IMG/VR virus record: IMGVR_UViG_3300047319_000794
Location: 1 to 62,834 of that record
Origin: a virus
Length of the DNA stretch: 62,834 bases
Direction: 5' to 3' (one strand)
Positions 46,985 through 55,381 of this stretch are shown piece by piece. Position numbers and translations under genes: made by a program. The notes under the pieces are model-generated. The model saw only the letters and a list, made by a program, of their open reading frames with translations. It was not told where the DNA came from and did not search any database. Position 1 is the first letter of the stretch. Each line of letters begins with the position of its first letter.

Positions 46985-48519
46985 TGCGGCATGAACGCAG
47001 AGAGAGGCTTACGCGTGGGAGTTGGACCGGTGCCGCCATACATCTGTTGCGGCGTCAGATAGCTGCCGGGGGCAGAAGCCGTATCTGAGGCGCCCCCGGA
47101 ATCATCGGAGGACGTTGTTTTTTTAGGCTTCCCATCCGGTCCCATATTTATTAGCCTGTCATAGATTTCCTGCCCCCTCGGACTGAGCAATTCCGCCTTC
47201 GGAAGCCCCGCTTGGCTCAAGACTTTGTTGACATTGTATTCCGCTGTAGCAAATTTATCCCCCATAAGTTGGGCAAAGTTCTTCATAGCGGCTACCTGAT
47301 CAGCCAACGAACCATTGAGAGGGAACGCCTCATACCAATGGTTGATCGCATCCTGTGTTCCAGCATTTCCGGCGTAAATCCTGTTCCCTTCTTCCGCCAT
47401 GGCATACGCAGTCATTTGCAAGGCGTTAACAAGCGGATATTGCCCGGTGTTTTTTGCGATCTTATTTGGGAATATATTAACCCAGTTACCACCTTGAGAA
47501 TTTCCGAGTTGTTGCGCTATTTTCAGAAAATGGTCGGCATGCCCGAGGGATGTTTCCATGGCTTGTATGGGTAGGTAGTTGTTGCCTCCGGGGACAATGG
47601 ATTTCTGGGTTTCTTTAACGGTGTCGTAGATCGTATCATTGAAGTCCGGATTCTTTTTCAAAACGGACGCAACCAACTTCGGTCCGCCTTCCATCATGGC
47701 GGCACGCGCGGTCAGTACAGGTAGCTTATAGTGGGCAATCGCGTCTGCCATCGCGTCGAGGTCTTCCGGAGCCCCAAGCTTACCGGATATGACCTGAAAC
47801 TGCTTCGCGGTCTCTATGTTCTTCTCATTATCAGACGCATTAGCCCAAAGAGGATCAGTGTCCAGGCTACTTCTGATGGAATATTTCAAATCCTCGTCTG
47901 AACCCATTGGGGATCGGCCATATCCCTTCCGCACGAGAGGGTTGGTCAGGTCTGGGCCACCCCCTGTCGCATTTCCCGTGGTGGAAGCAGAAGAAGATGA
48001 GCCTCCTCCGGATAGGGGAGTATCCGCGTCTGTAAACGAGCCAGAATCAACGAAGGCAGGAGACGCTTGGCCCGACGCAGCACCCGTCCTGGCAGGCGAA
48101 GGTGACGCCTGCCGTGCGTTTCTCGCGGGAAGGCCGCCTGTTTCGCGCAACAGCTTAATTTCAGGGGTGTCCGCGTCGTTCGCAAGCGCCGCCGCTTCTC
48201 GAAGTTTGGCTATTTCAGCGGCCACACCAATTGCTGACGTTTGGGCGGTGGCACCACTTCGTAGATTCTTCATCTCAGACGTAGAAGCCGCTTCCTGTTG
48301 CTGGGCGACCAGCCTCGCCAGGTCTTGCGCCGCGCCTGACCTCATCTTCTCCAAATTGACGGATGCCGCCCGGTTTAAATCGTTCTGCTGTCCGGTGAAC
48401 TGCTGCTGCCCCTGCTGCAACGTGTTCAGCGTGTCCGCGCGCTGGAGTTCCTTGATCCCCGCGCCGGCCGTATCCGCGACCGCGCCGCCGAGGCTTGAGA
48501 AGGCATTCATCAGTGACAT
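46981..48519 (-). CDS. Internal virion protein, 512 aa
   Basis: A 512-residue Ala/Gln-rich helical protein (GGAVADTAGAGIKELQRADT, then TLQQGQQQFTGQQNDLNRAA). The middle is polar and the C-terminal half has NKIAKNTGQYPLVNALQMTA. Size, composition and position in the ejection block suggest an internal core or injected protein, as in podoviruses with gp14/15/16-type proteins. Coupled by TAATG and ATGA to its neighbours. Confidence 0.65.
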   Translation of the reverse strand: MSLMNAFSSLGGAVADTAGAGIKELQRADTLNTLQQGQQQFTGQQNDLNRAASVNLEKMRSGAAQDLARLVAQQQEAASTSEMKNLRSGATAQTSAIGVAAEIAKLREAAALANDADTPEIKLLRETGGLPARNARQASPSPARTGAASGQASPAFVDSGSFTDADTPLSGGGSSSSASTTGNATGGGPDLTNPLVRKGYGRSPMGSDEDLKYSIRSSLDTDPLWANASDNEKNIETAKQFQVISGKLGAPEDLDAMADAIAHYKLPVLTARAAMMEGGPKLVASVLKKNPDFNDTIYDTVKETQKSIVPGGNNYLPIQAMETSLGHADHFLKIAQQLGNSQGGNWVNIFPNKIAKNTGQYPLVNALQMTAYAMAEEGNRIYAGNAGTQDAINHWYEAFPLNGSLADQVAAMKNFAQLMGDKFATAEYNVNKVLSQAGLPKAELLSPRGQEIYDRLINMGPDGKPKKTTSSDDSGGASDTASAPGSYLTPQQMYGGTGPTPTRKPLSAFMPQ

Positions 48520-49151
48520 TAAATCACTCCAAACCGGCTCGCCAACTGGTTCGCGATCAAACTCCGCCGCGCGATCTCGTTCGCGGTGTCTTTCGGCCGC
48601 TCGTAGTGCTGCGAGATCGCCGCCGCGCGTGCCATCGGATCATCGGGCGCGGCCTGGATCATTTTCCAAGCGGACGCTTCAGGTCCAGACAACTCGTGCA
48701 TGATAAAGTCGAGATTTTCATCCAGGGTGCCGTGCTCCGGTGCATGCCCAAACTTCTGCACATATCCCGCCAGCCGATCGCCATTCCATTGTAAGAGCCC
48801 ATGCGAGGCACCCGCATCCCCCGCGCCAGTTTGCGGGTTGGCGCCCGACTCTTTCACCGCGTTGGCCGCGAAACCGATAGCGTCGGCAGGCTTCATGCCG
48901 CGCGCCACAAGGCCTTCGACGACCAGCTTGGCGCGTGCGGCGGTGGCGTCATCGACCGATCCGGAGTTGCTGCCGGCGGTCGGTTCCAGTGCGGCAGCAG
49001 GAGCAGCGGGCGTCGGCTCCGTTGCCACCACGGGAGCCGCCGGACGGCTCAGCAATGGCGTGCGATCCTCCAACGCCAGGTCCGTCATGGCTTTCCCGGC
49101 ATACGTTCCGAGGCTGCCTATGCCGGCGCCGATTCCGCTCATCAAGCTCAT
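48519..49151 (-). CDS. Virion-associated lysozyme
   Basis: A 210-residue protein. A Gly/Ala-rich N-terminal segment and a Pro/Ala linker are followed by a phage-tail-lysozyme-type domain at about 75-205: FAANAVKESGANPQTGAGD with probable catalytic Glu101, then ASHGLLQWNGDRLAGY and LDFIMHELSG. It would make a local hole in peptidoglycan at DNA entry. The lysis endolysin is a separate gene at 31693. Confidence 0.82.
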   Translation of the reverse strand: MSLMSGIGAGIGSLGTYAGKAMTDLALEDRTPLLSRPAAPVVATEPTPAAPAAALEPTAGSNSGSVDDATAARAKLVVEGLVARGMKPADAIGFAANAVKESGANPQTGAGDAGASHGLLQWNGDRLAGYVQKFGHAPEHGTLDENLDFIMHELSGPEASAWKMIQAAPDDPMARAAAISQHYERPKDTANEIARRSLIANQLASRFGVI

Positions 49152-49633
49152 TGGCCCTTGGCACCCGCCATGAAGTCGCCGGTGTCCCTCTCAAGAAAAC
49201 CGTGCATCGCATCATACCGCGCCTCGGCTTCATCCTCGCTGTTATACGATGGAAACTTGTTGAGCCCCACGCTTACGGCTGCCTTGATCGCCTCGTCCGG
49301 TTCCAGTTGTTTCCCGTTCCACACAGTTGGGATGTTGTAAATCTTGCCGTTACTCTCAAACGACATCTGCAACAAACTGGAAATCGACCCATCGGGATGC
49401 ACGATTTTGCCAGGGCCGTTCAGGTTTTGAAGATGCGTATTGTAGAGGAACTTTTCCTCAGGTGTCAGGCTCATCGCGGCATCCGCCTCCGCCATGTGAT
49501 TAGCGCGAGGCCCAGCCTGAATGCGACTGAAATCCGGATTAACAGGAGGCGGCGGTGGCGCGGGTTGACTTATCAACGGCCCGTATCCCATGGGCGCCAA
49601 TGGATCAGTGACAGCGGCATTTAGAAGGCTCAC
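49148..49633 (-). CDS. Conserved internal virion protein, 161 aa
   Basis: A 161-residue protein. The domain at 55-150 (LTPEEKFLYNTHLQNLNGPG, IYNIPTVWNGKQLEPDEAI, SYNSEDEAEARYDAMHGF) is one I recognise from phage internal and structural proteins, often fused to larger polypeptides. Here it stands alone after a Pro-rich N-terminus. Function unknown. Its place is between two ejection-block genes. Confidence 0.7.
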   Translation of the reverse strand: MSLLNAAVTDPLAPMGYGPLISQPAPPPPPVNPDFSRIQAGPRANHMAEADAAMSLTPEEKFLYNTHLQNLNGPGKIVHPDGSISSLLQMSFESNGKIYNIPTVWNGKQLEPDEAIKAAVSVGLNKFPSYNSEDEAEARYDAMHGFLERDTGDFMAGAKGQ

Positions 49634-50217
49634 GCCGCTGGCATTCCCATGAGCGGCGTCCTCGCGCCAGGGGGCGGCGGAGGCGGTACGTTCGGATGCG
49701 ACGTGACGCCGGCTTTGAGGTTCATTTTTGCCTGAATCGCCGGGTTCTGTACGGCCGCGTGTGCGCGCTGCGTCGCCTGCACCAGCATTTTTGGCGTGAT
49801 CCCAAGGCCTGCATAGAGCGTGTTCGTGAAGACATGCGCCGCGCGGTCGAGTTCCGGTTTGCCCACCGCGACGAGTTTGATGCGGTCGATATAGTCCAGT
49901 GCCGTGAACATCAGCGTGTAGGCCGCCAGAACCATCGCGTTCAGCGGCATTACGTCCAAATTATTGCCTCTCTGCCTCGCGAGATCTTCCGCATGCTTGC
50001 GAAGCATCAGAGCCAGGTTGACTGCGCCCTTGGCCGCGTCGGAGATTGGATCCTTGCTCAGTTTCAGAGATGCGAGAATGCCGTCAGGCCCTTTGTCCAA
50101 TCCGGCCTGCGTGCCTGCCACGACAACGCGCAAATAGGCATCCCGAATCTCCGGGGTGAGTTGGCTTTCGATCTGGTCTACGGCGGCTCGAAGGAGTGGG
50201 TTTTTGAGGTCGCTCAC
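49630..50217 (-). CDS. Putative internal virion protein, 195 aa
   Basis: A 195-residue helical protein (LLRAAVDQIESQLTPEIRD, then MPLNAMVLAAYTLMFTALDY) with a Pro-rich, flexible C-terminus. It is coupled at both ends by ATGA. The pattern resembles small ejection-block proteins of unknown role in podoviruses. Confidence 0.65.
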   Translation of the reverse strand: MSDLKNPLLRAAVDQIESQLTPEIRDAYLRVVVAGTQAGLDKGPDGILASLKLSKDPISDAAKGAVNLALMLRKHAEDLARQRGNNLDVMPLNAMVLAAYTLMFTALDYIDRIKLVAVGKPELDRAAHVFTNTLYAGLGITPKMLVQATQRAHAAVQNPAIQAKMNLKAGVTSHPNVPPPPPPGARTPLMGMPAA

Positions 50218-51413
50218 GCCACCGCCCCCGTCACCGGCTGCACACGCGGCTGGTTCAACAGACCAAGTTGCGGCGTAGCCGTGATCCCTGGCGGCGTCAC
50301 ACCCGGCGGCGTCAACGGTGCGGGAGCGCCAGTCACTTGCGGCAGCGCCGTCGCCTTCGGGGCCGCAAGGTTGGCAGCTTGCAAGTTGGTCAACCCAGCC
50401 TGTGCGTTGTTGTTCGCGGCCTGTGCGTTGTAAGCCGTGATCTGCGCTGGCGTGATGGTATCGGTCAGACCCTTCAGGAACGATGCGCCAGACTGAATGA
50501 CACCGAGCGCGACCATTGGATGCTTCTCGCCGTAGCCGATGATCGAGTCGAGCAAGCCGCCGACACCTGTTGATTTTTCATCGGGTAACGACACAATCTT
50601 GCCGGTCGCCGCATCGACATTGGCAGTGACATTCTGGCCGGTTATCGGGTCCGTGGTGCCGAGGTTGTTGGGCGGCTGCGGCGGGGTGCCGATCATGTCG
50701 CCTGTGTCGGTCGGAAGCGGGTTCGGCGCTGGATTCGCAGGGGGCGTCAATGGATTTGGTGCCGGGTTCACAGGGGTCGTCGGTTCAACTGGGACCGGAT
50801 TTGCATTCGCTTGCGCGCCGGCAACGGTAAGGCCGCTCGTATCTTCCGATTGCGAACTCGCCGTGATCAAATCATTCGGCACCTGATCGAGCGTGGCGCC
50901 CGTCGTGGTCGGACCCTGAAGCGCGGCCATGGTGTCAACGATGTCTGGCGTTGTTCCCGCCGCCGCCGTCGCGCCGCCTTGCAATGCCCCTGTCGCGACG
51001 TCCAGTGTGGCGCCTCCGGCGGTCGGGCCTTGTAGCGCATCAATCGTGCCGCCGAGCGCAGACGGCCCCTGCAAGGCCCCCGCACCTGCGGTAGCGTCAA
51101 GCGTCGCACCACCCAACGTCGGACCCTCGAGCGCGCCGGCCGCACCACCAGCGGCATCCGCTGCCGCGCTCGCCCCGAACGCCCCCACCGCGCCGGCGAG
51201 CGACCCAATGCCGCCCACGATACCGAGCCCCATCCCGACCTTGGAGAGCGTCTGGTTGCCTGTGACGGCGCCGATCACGGATAACCCCACGCCAACTGCC
51301 GTCGTCACCTCGAATACCGTGGTCAATGTCACGCCTATGGCGGCCACTGTCGCCGCGTCGGCAGCGGCAAATGCGGCGGTTATTCCAGCAACGAGGCCCG
51401 CGCCAGCACCCAT
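50214..51413 (-). CDS. Gly/Ala-rich internal protein with repeats, 399 aa
   Basis: A 399-residue protein. The first 90 residues are hydrophobic and Gly/Ala-rich (ADAATVAAIGVTLTTVFEV; VGLSVIGAVTGNQTLSKVG), able to enter a membrane. Then comes a repeat of the type ALQGPT-GGATLD, four or five times between about residues 92 and 190. The rest is Pro/Asn-rich with a hydrophobic end. It probably forms part of the injected channel. Confidence 0.6.
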   Translation of the reverse strand: MGAGAGLVAGITAAFAAADAATVAAIGVTLTTVFEVTTAVGVGLSVIGAVTGNQTLSKVGMGLGIVGGIGSLAGAVGAFGASAAADAAGGAAGALEGPTLGGATLDATAGAGALQGPSALGGTIDALQGPTAGGATLDVATGALQGGATAAAGTTPDIVDTMAALQGPTTTGATLDQVPNDLITASSQSEDTSGLTVAGAQANANPVPVEPTTPVNPAPNPLTPPANPAPNPLPTDTGDMIGTPPQPPNNLGTTDPITGQNVTANVDAATGKIVSLPDEKSTGVGGLLDSIIGYGEKHPMVALGVIQSGASFLKGLTDTITPAQITAYNAQAANNNAQAGLTNLQAANLAAPKATALPQVTGAPAPLTPPGVTPPGITATPQLGLLNQPRVQPVTGAVA

Positions 51414-52496
51414 TCAGGCCTCCTGCAACTGAAGTCTGTGGAGATTGCCCCACGGCTGCGCGCCCAAACGGCGTGCCAGCACACCCATTTTCGGCCCCGA
51501 GCCGCGCACGCCCTCACGCATGATTACCTCGTAAACCCCACGAGCGCGGAGCAGATTGATCGACATACTCTGAAGCTTTTCCCCGAGGTTCATCCCCAAC
51601 GCGTCCCGCGACGAGAAGAACAGCGTCTGCGTGGCGCTGATCCGGTTCTCCGCTTCGAGTGATGGCCCAACGATTGTTGCGAGATATGCCAGCATCCGGC
51701 CATTCGAACGCGCCGTGACGCACTGGACGAAGCCGCCGTTTTCCAGTTGAAACATCATCGGAATGTTCTTGCGCTTCCATTCATCTTCCGGCTCCCCCAC
51801 CGCGAGGCAATGTTCGCTGAACAAGTGCTGGCCGTCGCGGTAGAATGTCTCCGCGCGCTCTTCCTGAATCGTGATGCCGCGCTCATCCAGCGGGCCGTGC
51901 CGGACTTTCCCAGCCAGCAATCCGAACCTGATCCGTCTAACGCACGCGGTCTCGGCAAGATGGAGACGCGACGCATAAGCCGCCATGTATTCCTGTTGTG
52001 CCGCGAGGTTCACTTGGAGGTTGATCGGCGCTAACCGTTCCCACCAGGTGTGATTGTGTTTCTCGCCAAGGCAATGCTCGAACAACCGCGCGCACGTGTC
52101 CTCATCAGCAAGATTGGCGTACGAAACCGAAAGAGCGTCTGGGATGTGCCTCTCGATCTGGTCGAGTTTGCGATTGATCCGTCCGATCCGGTTCGCGAGC
52201 GTGGCGCGGTCGAATGGAAGGCCGGTCGCCATCAGGCTTTCAATGACCTCGATGACCGGCCGGCGGACGATGGCGATACGAACGTCCGGCCGGATGTCGC
52301 GCACGAGACGCCAAAAATAGGCGCCGGCGGTTTCCACGGATCCAACGCGCTCCTGGCTGAACCATGCCTGAACGTCATCGACGCCGCGCACGTGCAGAGC
52401 TTCATCATGCGCGCATGTGTGACCGCCGTAGGTCAGGAAGACCGAGAGCCAGTAGGTCCGGGACCGCGGAAGTGCGAATATGACGAACGGCGTCAC
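51414..52496 (-). CDS. Sulfotransferase-like / GNAT fusion protein, 360 aa
   Basis: A 360-residue protein with two parts. The N-terminal 215 residues start FVIFALPRSRTYWLSVFLTY and continue to a PAPS-type phosphate loop region, with IAIVRRPVIEVIESLMATG (a sulfotransferase 3'-phosphate-binding pattern). The C-terminal 110 residues (GRMLAYLATIVGPSLEAEN, GEKLQSMSINLLRARGVYEV) have the GNAT N-acetyltransferase pattern common in phage virion-block proteins. Both could modify small molecules, cell-surface sugars or a virion protein. Substrates unknown. Confidence 0.72.
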   Translation of the reverse strand: MTPFVIFALPRSRTYWLSVFLTYGGHTCAHDEALHVRGVDDVQAWFSQERVGSVETAGAYFWRLVRDIRPDVRIAIVRRPVIEVIESLMATGLPFDRATLANRIGRINRKLDQIERHIPDALSVSYANLADEDTCARLFEHCLGEKHNHTWWERLAPINLQVNLAAQQEYMAAYASRLHLAETACVRRIRFGLLAGKVRHGPLDERGITIQEERAETFYRDGQHLFSEHCLAVGEPEDEWKRKNIPMMFQLENGGFVQCVTARSNGRMLAYLATIVGPSLEAENRISATQTLFFSSRDALGMNLGEKLQSMSINLLRARGVYEVIMREGVRGSGPKMGVLARRLGAQPWGNLHRLQLQEA

Positions 52497-55381
52497 AAAT
52501 TCGCCCCAGCCGCCTGGATTGCCTGGATTGCCTGTTGAAGTGTCGCGGCCCCGCTGTTCACTTGATTAAGCCAATATTGCATCCCCGGCTGATCTGGCAC
52601 GCGGTGCAGATAGGTCATATACGCTTGCCCTAGCTGACCTTCCGGTGATTGCCGGATTGAGTCCGCCGCCGCCGCCGCATTGGGGAACGAACCATTCGCG
52701 ATCTGACCGAGATAGTATTGCAAATCGGCGGCTGACGGTTGGCGACCTAGCTGCTGCTGGAATGCGTTGGTAATCACACCAGTGTTCGCGTGGGTTACCG
52801 CTTCCGGCGAATTTCGGATTGCATTAACCGCTTGATCGTAGGTCACAGCCCCGCTGTTGATCTGGTTGTTCCAATATTGCATGCCAGCAGCATCCGGCGA
52901 GCGGCCGAGATTAGTCTGGAAGACCGACGTCAGTTGGTTTGTATAGTCTGTCGTCGGCTGTGCTGGTTGGGTTGGCTGCGTCGGCTGTGTAGGCTGTGTC
53001 GGTTGAACCGGCTGGTTCGGTTGCGTCGTGACCGGCTGATTGATCAGGCCGCCCTTGTTCCTGCTCGCCGCATAAGTTTGCGCCTCTGGCGACTGAGCGA
53101 TTGAATTGGCGAGAGAGGCGGCCGTCTGACCATTGGCGATCTGGCCCATATAATAGGTAAGATCGGCTTGCGTTGGTAAGCGCCCAAGATCGTTGTAAAA
53201 TGCCGTCGTGATCGTGTTTGTGTTCGCCGTCCGGTAAGCCTGTGCATCGGCCGATTGGGCGATGGCATTAGCCTGCGCCTGGGGGGTCGATCCATTCGCA
53301 ATCTGACCGAGGTAGTATTGCAAATCGGCGGCGGTTGGCTGACGACCGAGGTTTTGCTGGAATGCCTGGTTGATGGCGTTCGTGTTCTGCGTCGTGAGCG
53401 TAGCCTGGTGCTGCTGTGCCTCGGGCGACGCGGCGATGGCGGCTTTGATCTGGTCGATTGTTTGGCCGCTTGAAAGCCAGCCTTGCAGATCGCTGTCGGA
53501 TGGCGCTCGGCCGAGGGTTTGCTGATAGAGGTTTGTGATTGTGTTCGTGTTCGCGACGTTCAACGCCGCCTTGTGCTGCTGCGCTTCCGGTGAATTGGTG
53601 ATGCTCTGACGAATCTGGTCGAGCGTCTGACCGCTCGCAATCGCAGCGAGGTCGCCCTGAAGGTCGCCGGCGGATGGTGCGCGACCGAGGGTCTGTTGAT
53701 AGAAGTCTTTGATCGCCTGACTGTTCGCGGCTGTGTCACTGGAACCCGCGGCAGGCTGTCCGAAAGTCAAAGTCGATTGAATGTCCGGATTACCAGCGAT
53801 CGAACTGAACGCCGCCAGTCCCGCATTCAACGTCGCCACGGTGTTGTTCATCGCGTCCGCCTGCTGCTGCGTGTTCAGGTTCGGACTCGTCATGATGGCC
53901 TGGATGTTGGCCAATGCCTGGTTGTAAAGCTGCGCCGCGCCCTGCGATGTCTGCAACAGCGTCTTGTTGTTGTTCGTGAGGTTCGTGATTGCGAGTTGCG
54001 TATCTTTGTTGATCGCGCCATTGGTCTGAATGTTCTGTAGCGCGGCGGCGTTCACCATGGCCTGCACCGTGACGGCGTTCTGGTTGTTCGCCCCCGCGAT
54101 AAGCTGTTGGGTCTGGGTCTGCTGTTGCGTGACAGACAGAGTCGTATCGCTCTGGATCCGCGCGATTGCCTGCGCACTCACATTGTTTACCGCCGCCAGC
54201 GCCGCCGTGGCGTCTGCCGAGCGCTGCTGAATGGTCTTTTGCGTGTCTGCGGACAGATCGCCCAGGTAAGTTTGCAACGCGGTCTGCGAGGATTGCACCG
54301 CCAGCGTGGTAAGGTCTTGCTTGTCCTGGACGCTGAGATTTGTGTTGGCGTTCAATTGCGCGATGATTTGCGCGGACTGTGTCGCCTTGTCCTGGATCGT
54401 CAGATTGGTATTCGCATTCAGTTGCGCGATGATCTGCGCCGAAGCAGCCTGCTTGTCCGTGGCCGAAAGCGTCGTGCTGGCCTGGATCTGGGCAATCGCC
54501 TGCGCGGAAGCGTTTGCCTTATCGGTGTTTGTCCAAGTTGTTTGTTGCTGGATTTGCGCCAGGATTTGATTGGTCTGGTCCTGCTTATCCTGCGCGCTCA
54601 GTGTGGTGTCGGATTGAATGCGCGCGATTGTCTGGGCAGACGTGGTTTGGATCGTCGCTACGTCCTTCGACCCCGCGATCTGCGCCAACGTGTTTTGCAG
54701 CGTGTTCGATGCACCAGCCGCCGCCTGCCCCGCCGTATTCGCCGCTGCCGCGTTGAATTGTGCGTTCTGCGTGCCGGTCTGCGAATTCGCCAGCGAGGCC
54801 GTGTTCTGTGCCGTTGCCAGGTCCGCCGCGGCCTTGTTCTGCGCCGTGACGGTGTTCGTCATCGCCTGGTTGTAGGTGTTCGCGTCCGCCGTCGCGATAG
54901 GCGTGGCGGCGTTGTAGAGCGCGCTCTGGCCTGCCGAGATGCCCATCGTGGAATTGATCAACCCACGCTGCTGCATCTGGTTGCGCGCGTTCGATTCCGC
55001 CTGCTGCATCAGCGGCGAGCCGGCGGCAATGATGTGCTGGATCTGATCGCTGACTGTCTGATTGGGCGCTACCGTGAACGGCGCCGCTGTATAGCCACTC
55101 GCATCGGCCTTGGTCGCCGTCGCGGTGGCCGGGTTGTATGTCGCGACTGGCGGTGCGCCGCCTCCTGGCACGGCTGTAGGTGGCGATATGGTGGGCGGTG
55201 TAGTCGTGGATATCGGCGCGTTGAGCAGACCAGTAGGAGCCTGCGTGGGCGGCGGCGCAGGTGTCCCGGTTACCTGCGCCAGTGGTGGTGGCGCAGCAGT
55301 CGGGGCCGTCCCCGGCGGCTGGAACAGCGGCGGGATCGAGGGTGTGTTCAGGCCAGGAACCTGAGAGAGGGTGCCGCTCAT
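52493..55381 (-). CDS. Large DUF4214-repeat virion protein, 962 aa
   Basis: From ATG 55381 (ATGA overlap). Residues 1-130 are Pro-rich. The middle has 22-residue helical repeats (IAQLNANTNLTIQDKATQS; IAQLNANTNLSVQDKQD). From about 560 to the end there are seven DUF4214-type units (YQQTLGRAPSAGDLQG; FQQNLGRQPTAADLQYYLGQ; FQTNLGRSPDAAGMQYW), broken by a TQP linker. DUF4214 occurs in S-layer and RTX proteins, where it probably mediates assembly or anchoring. Here it is probably an internal or tail protein delivered at entry. Confidence 0.72.
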   Translation of the reverse strand: MSGTLSQVPGLNTPSIPPLFQPPGTAPTAAPPPLAQVTGTPAPPPTQAPTGLLNAPISTTTPPTISPPTAVPGGGAPPVATYNPATATATKADASGYTAAPFTVAPNQTVSDQIQHIIAAGSPLMQQAESNARNQMQQRGLINSTMGISAGQSALYNAATPIATADANTYNQAMTNTVTAQNKAAADLATAQNTASLANSQTGTQNAQFNAAAANTAGQAAAGASNTLQNTLAQIAGSKDVATIQTTSAQTIARIQSDTTLSAQDKQDQTNQILAQIQQQTTWTNTDKANASAQAIAQIQASTTLSATDKQAASAQIIAQLNANTNLTIQDKATQSAQIIAQLNANTNLSVQDKQDLTTLAVQSSQTALQTYLGDLSADTQKTIQQRSADATAALAAVNNVSAQAIARIQSDTTLSVTQQQTQTQQLIAGANNQNAVTVQAMVNAAALQNIQTNGAINKDTQLAITNLTNNNKTLLQTSQGAAQLYNQALANIQAIMTSPNLNTQQQADAMNNTVATLNAGLAAFSSIAGNPDIQSTLTFGQPAAGSSDTAANSQAIKDFYQQTLGRAPSAGDLQGDLAAIASGQTLDQIRQSITNSPEAQQHKAALNVANTNTITNLYQQTLGRAPSDSDLQGWLSSGQTIDQIKAAIAASPEAQQHQATLTTQNTNAINQAFQQNLGRQPTAADLQYYLGQIANGSTPQAQANAIAQSADAQAYRTANTNTITTAFYNDLGRLPTQADLTYYMGQIANGQTAASLANSIAQSPEAQTYAASRNKGGLINQPVTTQPNQPVQPTQPTQPTQPTQPAQPTTDYTNQLTSVFQTNLGRSPDAAGMQYWNNQINSGAVTYDQAVNAIRNSPEAVTHANTGVITNAFQQQLGRQPSAADLQYYLGQIANGSFPNAAAAADSIRQSPEGQLGQAYMTYLHRVPDQPGMQYWLNQVNSGAATLQQAIQAIQAAGANL

